From Cavia porcellus (Eukaryota; Chordata; Mammalia; Rodentia; Caviidae): 64,000 nt of DNA. The position numbers and the translations under genes were made by a program. The notes under the pieces were generated by a model. It worked only from the letters and a program-made list of their open reading frames with translations, was not told the origin of the DNA and ran no database searches. The DNA is taken from positions 2,640,001-2,704,000 of the forward strand of contig NW_026947544.1 in the NCBI RefSeq assembly GCF_034190915.1. The letters are read 5' to 3'. Position 1 is the first letter of the stretch. Each line of letters begins with the position of its first letter. Below, piece after piece: positions 61,309 through 64,000 of this stretch.

Positions 61309-62406
61309 TTATTCCCTCATTCCATGGTCTGCCCCGTACACTGAGGCCTCTCTGCCACTGTTGCTGGAATCCTGATATCTCTTCCTCTCTTTCTCTGTAA
61401 TGTCCTTCAGCGCTCTCTGTAGGGTTGGATTGGTGGTCACGAACTCCCACAGTTCCTCCTTGTCTTGAAAGTATCTTATTTCTTCATTAATTTTTAGAGA
61501 GAGTTTTGATGGATATATGAACTTTGGTTGCATATTTTTTTCTTTCAGGACTTGGAATATTTCTCCCCACTCCCTTCTTGACTTAAGAGTTTGTGTTGAT
61601 AAGTCTGCTGTTATTTTGATAGATTTCCCATTATAGGTAACCTGCATCTTTTCTCTGGCTGCTTTTAATATTCTGTTTTTTTGGTGGATTTCTGGGACCT
61701 CGATTATTATATGTCTAGGCGTAGATCTGTTTTGGTTGTAGGTAGCTGGTGTTCTGTATGCTTCTTTTATCTGGATATCATTTCTTTTTGCTATACATGG
61801 GAAATTTTGCTTTAATATCTCTGTGAATATTTTTTGTATTTCATTTTTGGATGTTCCTGCTTCCTCACTCACATTCTTTATTCTTAGGTTATGTATCTTT
61901 TTGTCATCTTCCAGTTTTAGAATTGCTTCTTTCTGGTTCCTTGTTATTTTTAAGAGGCTTTTTCTTTCACGTTCATATGTCCTAAATCTTTCTTCAAGTT
62001 TCAGAAGGCTATCTTTAGTTTCTGTCAAGGCATTTTGCCAATGTTCAATGGAGTTTTTAGTTTCCTGATTTTCTCTTTGGATCTGTTTCATGTATTCTAG
62101 GTTACGCTTAAATTCTTCTTCAGATGCTTCTCTTTCTTTTCTGATTTCCTCAGTTCTTCCATCTGTGTTCTCTTGGGCAGGGCTTGTCATTTCTTTAATT
62201 AGTCTCTTTATATCTTGCCTCACTTGGATCAGGAGTACAGCTTTAAATTCCTCTATGAGATCATGTAGGTACTTTTTAATTTCAGCTGATGCTGTGTCAA
62301 GTAGTGGATGGTTACTGTGCTTGTTCTCTTCGGTGTTTACTTCTCCTGGGTTTATTTTCTCCTGTTGGGCAGCTGGAGATTTTTTTTTATTTTTATCTCT
62401 TGTCAT
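61309..62406 (-). CDS. HAL1 ORF1 protein (L1 ORF1p-like RNA-binding protein), intact
   Basis: The 365-residue product is a typical L1 ORF1p: it binds its own RNA as a trimer and acts as chaperone in cytoplasmic ribonucleoprotein particles. Residues about 1-40 are basic and Pro/Asn-rich; 40-170 form a long charged coiled coil; 172-258 an RRM-like domain with LRIKNVSEEAG and RHIIIEVPEI; 259-340 the C-terminal domain with ITADLS, SRREWGEIF, KFIYPSKLSL and RYFQDKEELWEF; the tail to 365 is polar. Human ORF1p is 338 residues, so the length fits. The start is the first ATG of the frame and matches the start in the copy at 22251. No frameshift or stop. ORF2 does not follow. Confidence 0.92.
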   Translation of the reverse strand: MTRDKNKKKSPAAQQEKINPGEVNTEENKHSNHPLLDTASAEIKKYLHDLIEEFKAVLLIQVRQDIKRLIKEMTSPAQENTDGRTEEIRKEREASEEEFKRNLEYMKQIQRENQETKNSIEHWQNALTETKDSLLKLEERFRTYERERKSLLKITRNQKEAILKLEDDKKIHNLRIKNVSEEAGTSKNEIQKIFTEILKQNFPCIAKRNDIQIKEAYRTPATYNQNRSTPRHIIIEVPEIHQKNRILKAAREKMQVTYNGKSIKITADLSTQTLKSRREWGEIFQVLKEKNMQPKFIYPSKLSLKINEEIRYFQDKEELWEFVTTNPTLQRALKDITEKERKRYQDSSNSGREASVYGADHGMRE

Positions 62407-62649
62407 GTTTCTGGTTTCTTTCAGATTGTCCTGGAGTTCTCTGGCCCTCTCTGAATTGCTTAGGGCCTTTCAGAAGCGTGCTGGCTTGAGTTTTTGCTGT
62501 CCTCCCCAATTTACTGTTATCTGGGGTAGACTGGGATGCAGGGGCGGTACAGGCTAGTCTCTAGCCTCTGTGCCAGTTAGTTCCTAAGTTAGGCTGTACT
62601 TTCTGGTTGTCACTGAGTTGTGACTATTTTGTATCCGCTTATTGGGCCC

Positions 62650-62960
62650 CAAGCAGAGGCTTGGGTTAGCCCCAGTATCTCCTGCCAGTTCTCTTTGTAC
62701 CAGAAGCAGCTGACTAATGTCACTATGGCACAGGGTCCTGCCCAAATCTCAGCTGTTCTCTTCCAGACCTCTCTGTGTCAGGAGCACCAGCACAGCAGAA
62801 CTGCCCAAACTCAAGATGTCTCCCACCAGTTCTCTGTATGAGGCTGAAGCCAACACATACTCAGGCTCTGCCCAATTCCAAGATGCCTTCCACTAGCCCT
62901 ACCTACAGGGGGCTCAGTGACGCCACTGAGCTGTAGGTTCTGCCCAACTGTAAAATGGCT
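62650..62960 (-). repeat. HAL1 5' UTR imperfect repeats (~65-70 bp)
   Basis: CTGCCCAA followed by an AAGATG/AGCTGT-like stretch recurs near 62738, 62801, 62868 and 62941 between the 44-bp array and ORF1. Confidence 0.65.
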
Positions 62961-63099
62961 GCCACCAGACTCTGTGTTATTGATGTCTCCGTGGTGGCGG
63001 GCACTGTCCCGTTCCAAGATGTTCTCTGGCCAACCCCAGCAGTCGCAGGGTCTCCAGTACTCACCAGGGTCCACGCTGCCCACCTTTCCCACGTTCCCG

Positions 63100-63380
63100 G
63101 CACAGCGCGGATCGGTCAGAAATCCGCCCAGCGTGCACTCCTGGTACAGCGCAGAACAGTCAGAAATCCGAGCAGCGCCTGGTACAGTGCGGAGTGGTCA
63201 GAAATCCGCGCTGCGTGCATTCCCGGTACAGGGTGGAACGGTCAGGAATCCGCGCTGCGTGCACTCCCAGCTCAGTGCGGAAACGTCGGAAACCCGCGCG
63301 GCGTTTACTCCCAGCACGGCGCGGAGCAGTCAGAAATCCGCGCTGCGTGCACTCCCAGCACAGTGCGGAGCAGCGTTTGG
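63100..63380 (-). promoter_or_regulatory. HAL1 5' tandem repeats (~44 bp, six copies), likely promoter region
   Basis: The GTCAGAAATCCG motif or a close variant begins at 63115, 63159, 63197, 63241, 63285 and 63329, giving spacings of 44, 38, 44, 44 and 44. Each unit has several CpGs and a GCGTGCACTCCC segment. Tandem 5' monomers act as promoters in rodent L1s. The long open frames at 62917-63479 on the + strand are repeat artefacts. Confidence 0.85.
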
Positions 63381-63684
63381 CTTTGGAGCTCGAGAGTCTT
63401 TCACAATCTCCTCTGGTGTAGCGGGGCAGTCAAAAGCCAACACAGCTTTTCCTGTTGGGTCCATGGGTTAAGTTGTTGATTTAAAGGCGCGGGATTTGCA
63501 TCTTCCCGTTTTCAGCCTTCACAGTCTCAGCACGACTTTAAATCCTCCAGCTGCACTGTCTTGGTTAATAAGAATCGTTATCCATTTGTCTGGCCCCCTC
63601 CATGTTGTGATATTCTAGCTTTTAATATGATTTCTCCGGAGAGACTCTCCGCCCGATCCTCTAGTTAGCCGCCATTTTCTCCTT

Positions 63685-64000
63685 AGTACCACATCTTTTT
63701 CATCCATTTTGCAGTTGATGGTCATTTTCGTTGTTTCCAAGATTTAGCTATTACAAATTGTGGTGCATAAATCTGTATGCATGTATTCTATGCATTGTCT
63801 TAAAGCTTTTGGACTGTCACTTCATGCTGTCTTTGTTTGTTTTGGTACTGGGGATCAAACTTATGACCATGCACTTGCAAGGCAGGTACATATGCTGCTG
63901 AGCTAAATCCCTGACCCTGTCTTATTATTTTTAAAAGTTATTTCTTTTCATAATCACTACTGCAATCTGTCCTCAAGGTCTGAAATTCTATCCTGTTTCA
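63685..64000 (-). mobile_element. L1 fragments at the right edge with ID SINE
   Basis: It begins with the right target-site copy AGTACCACAT and continues L1 text (CATCCATTTTGCAGTTGATG) to about 63830. After the SINE, 63936-64000 resembles antisense L1 ORF1 at 4255-4305 (GTCCTCAAGGTCTGAAATTC). The window ends inside it. Confidence 0.7.
63833..63919 (-). repeat. ID-type SINE
   Basis: GTTTTGGTACTGGGGATCAA, TTGCAAGGCAGGTACATATG and GCTAAATCCCTGACCC, reversed orientation. Confidence 0.88.

Larger units (their letters stand above)
59806..63684 (-). mobile_element. full-length HAL1-like retrotransposon with intact ORF1 and no ORF2
   Basis: Length 3879 bp. On the minus strand: 5' region of about 1.28 kb (62407-63684) beginning AAGGAGAAAATGGCGGCTAA, intact ORF1 (61309-62406), 3' UTR of 1.5 kb (59806-61308) ending in an A/T-rich tail. 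AGTACCACAT stands on both sides (59796-59805 and 63685-63694) and the flanking L1 3' UTR reads continuously across it, proving an insertion. No reverse transcriptase or endonuclease frame exists. Half-L1 (HAL1) elements of this design are known from several mammals and must borrow L1 ORF2p. Confidence 0.92.

Noticed and set aside
61309..62406. Host single-exon gene
   Set aside because: The product has the domain order of L1 ORF1p and lies within an element bounded by target-site duplications. Domestication cannot be excluded without cross-species data.
62090..62557. 155-codon + strand open frame
   Set aside because: It is the exact antisense of HAL1 ORF1 and its 5' end. Its Ser/Leu-rich composition is the mirror of the coiled-coil codons.
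63100..63380. CRISPR-like regular repeats
   Set aside because: The spacing is regular but the units are contiguous tandem monomers with no unique spacers, inside a mammalian retrotransposon.
62917..63479. Two long overlapping + strand open frames (184 and 174 codons)
   Set aside because: They run through the 44-bp tandem repeats of the HAL1 5' region. A repeat unit without stops keeps several frames open at once. No protein motif.

Overview
This window reads as nuclear DNA of a rodent that is probably not a mouse or rat. It is AT-rich and carries many tRNA-derived ID-type SINEs of one subtype (core GGGGCTGGGGATTTAGCTCA, polymerase III B box near GAGTTCGATCC), 7SL-derived B1 fragments and B1-ID dimers. 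It also holds L1 and half-L1 (HAL1-type) retrotransposons, MaLR-like LTRs and two endogenous retroviruses of different classes. I cannot name the species. Only one host gene is recognisable.

The host gene is the 3' end of a KDM6-family histone demethylase on the + strand. Three exons (40824-40950, 41381-41551, 42993-43019 plus stop) with canonical splice sites encode the last 108 or so residues, including both C-x2-C pairs of the C-terminal zinc-binding domain. Several substitutions and the C-terminus (APSLSTSSS) differ from what I recall of the nearly invariant X-linked KDM6A, so I favour the Y-linked paralogue UTY. If so, this is Y-chromosome sequence. I found no upstream KDM6 exon in the preceding 40.8 kb, so positions 1-40823 are probably one large repeat-filled intron.

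Layout. 1-3605: a minus-strand betaretrovirus-like (class II, Lys PBS) ERV running off the left edge, with a HAL1 3' fragment between its gag and integrase remnants, inserted in an L1. 3606-5277: the 5' part of that L1. 5278-16400: solo LTRs, L1 fragments, SINEs, unassigned DNA and a perfect 33-bp-arm palindrome at 7954-8023. 16310-19300: an L1 with a clean solo LTR of the same ERV family. 19553-23015: a HAL1-like element with a broken ORF1, flanked by a 16-bp target-site duplication. 23600-39000: a mosaic of minus-strand L1s with LTR and SINE insertions and an unassigned ORF-bearing island at 35940-36640. 39801-40335: a solo LTR close to the first UTY exon seen here. 40824-43860: UTY terminal exons and 3' UTR. 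45942-53197: a nearly complete but inactivated gammaretrovirus-like (class I) provirus, minus strand, with both LTRs. 57790-59334: the only sense-strand L1. 59806-63684: a full-length HAL1-like element with an intact 365-codon ORF1, no ORF2, target-site duplications and a CpG-containing tandem-repeat 5' region.

The main points of interest are the HAL1-type family (two elements, one with intact ORF1, whose 3' tail resembles that of the local L1s), the UTY assignment, the perfect palindrome, and the near-total antisense orientation of large retroelements within the presumed intron.
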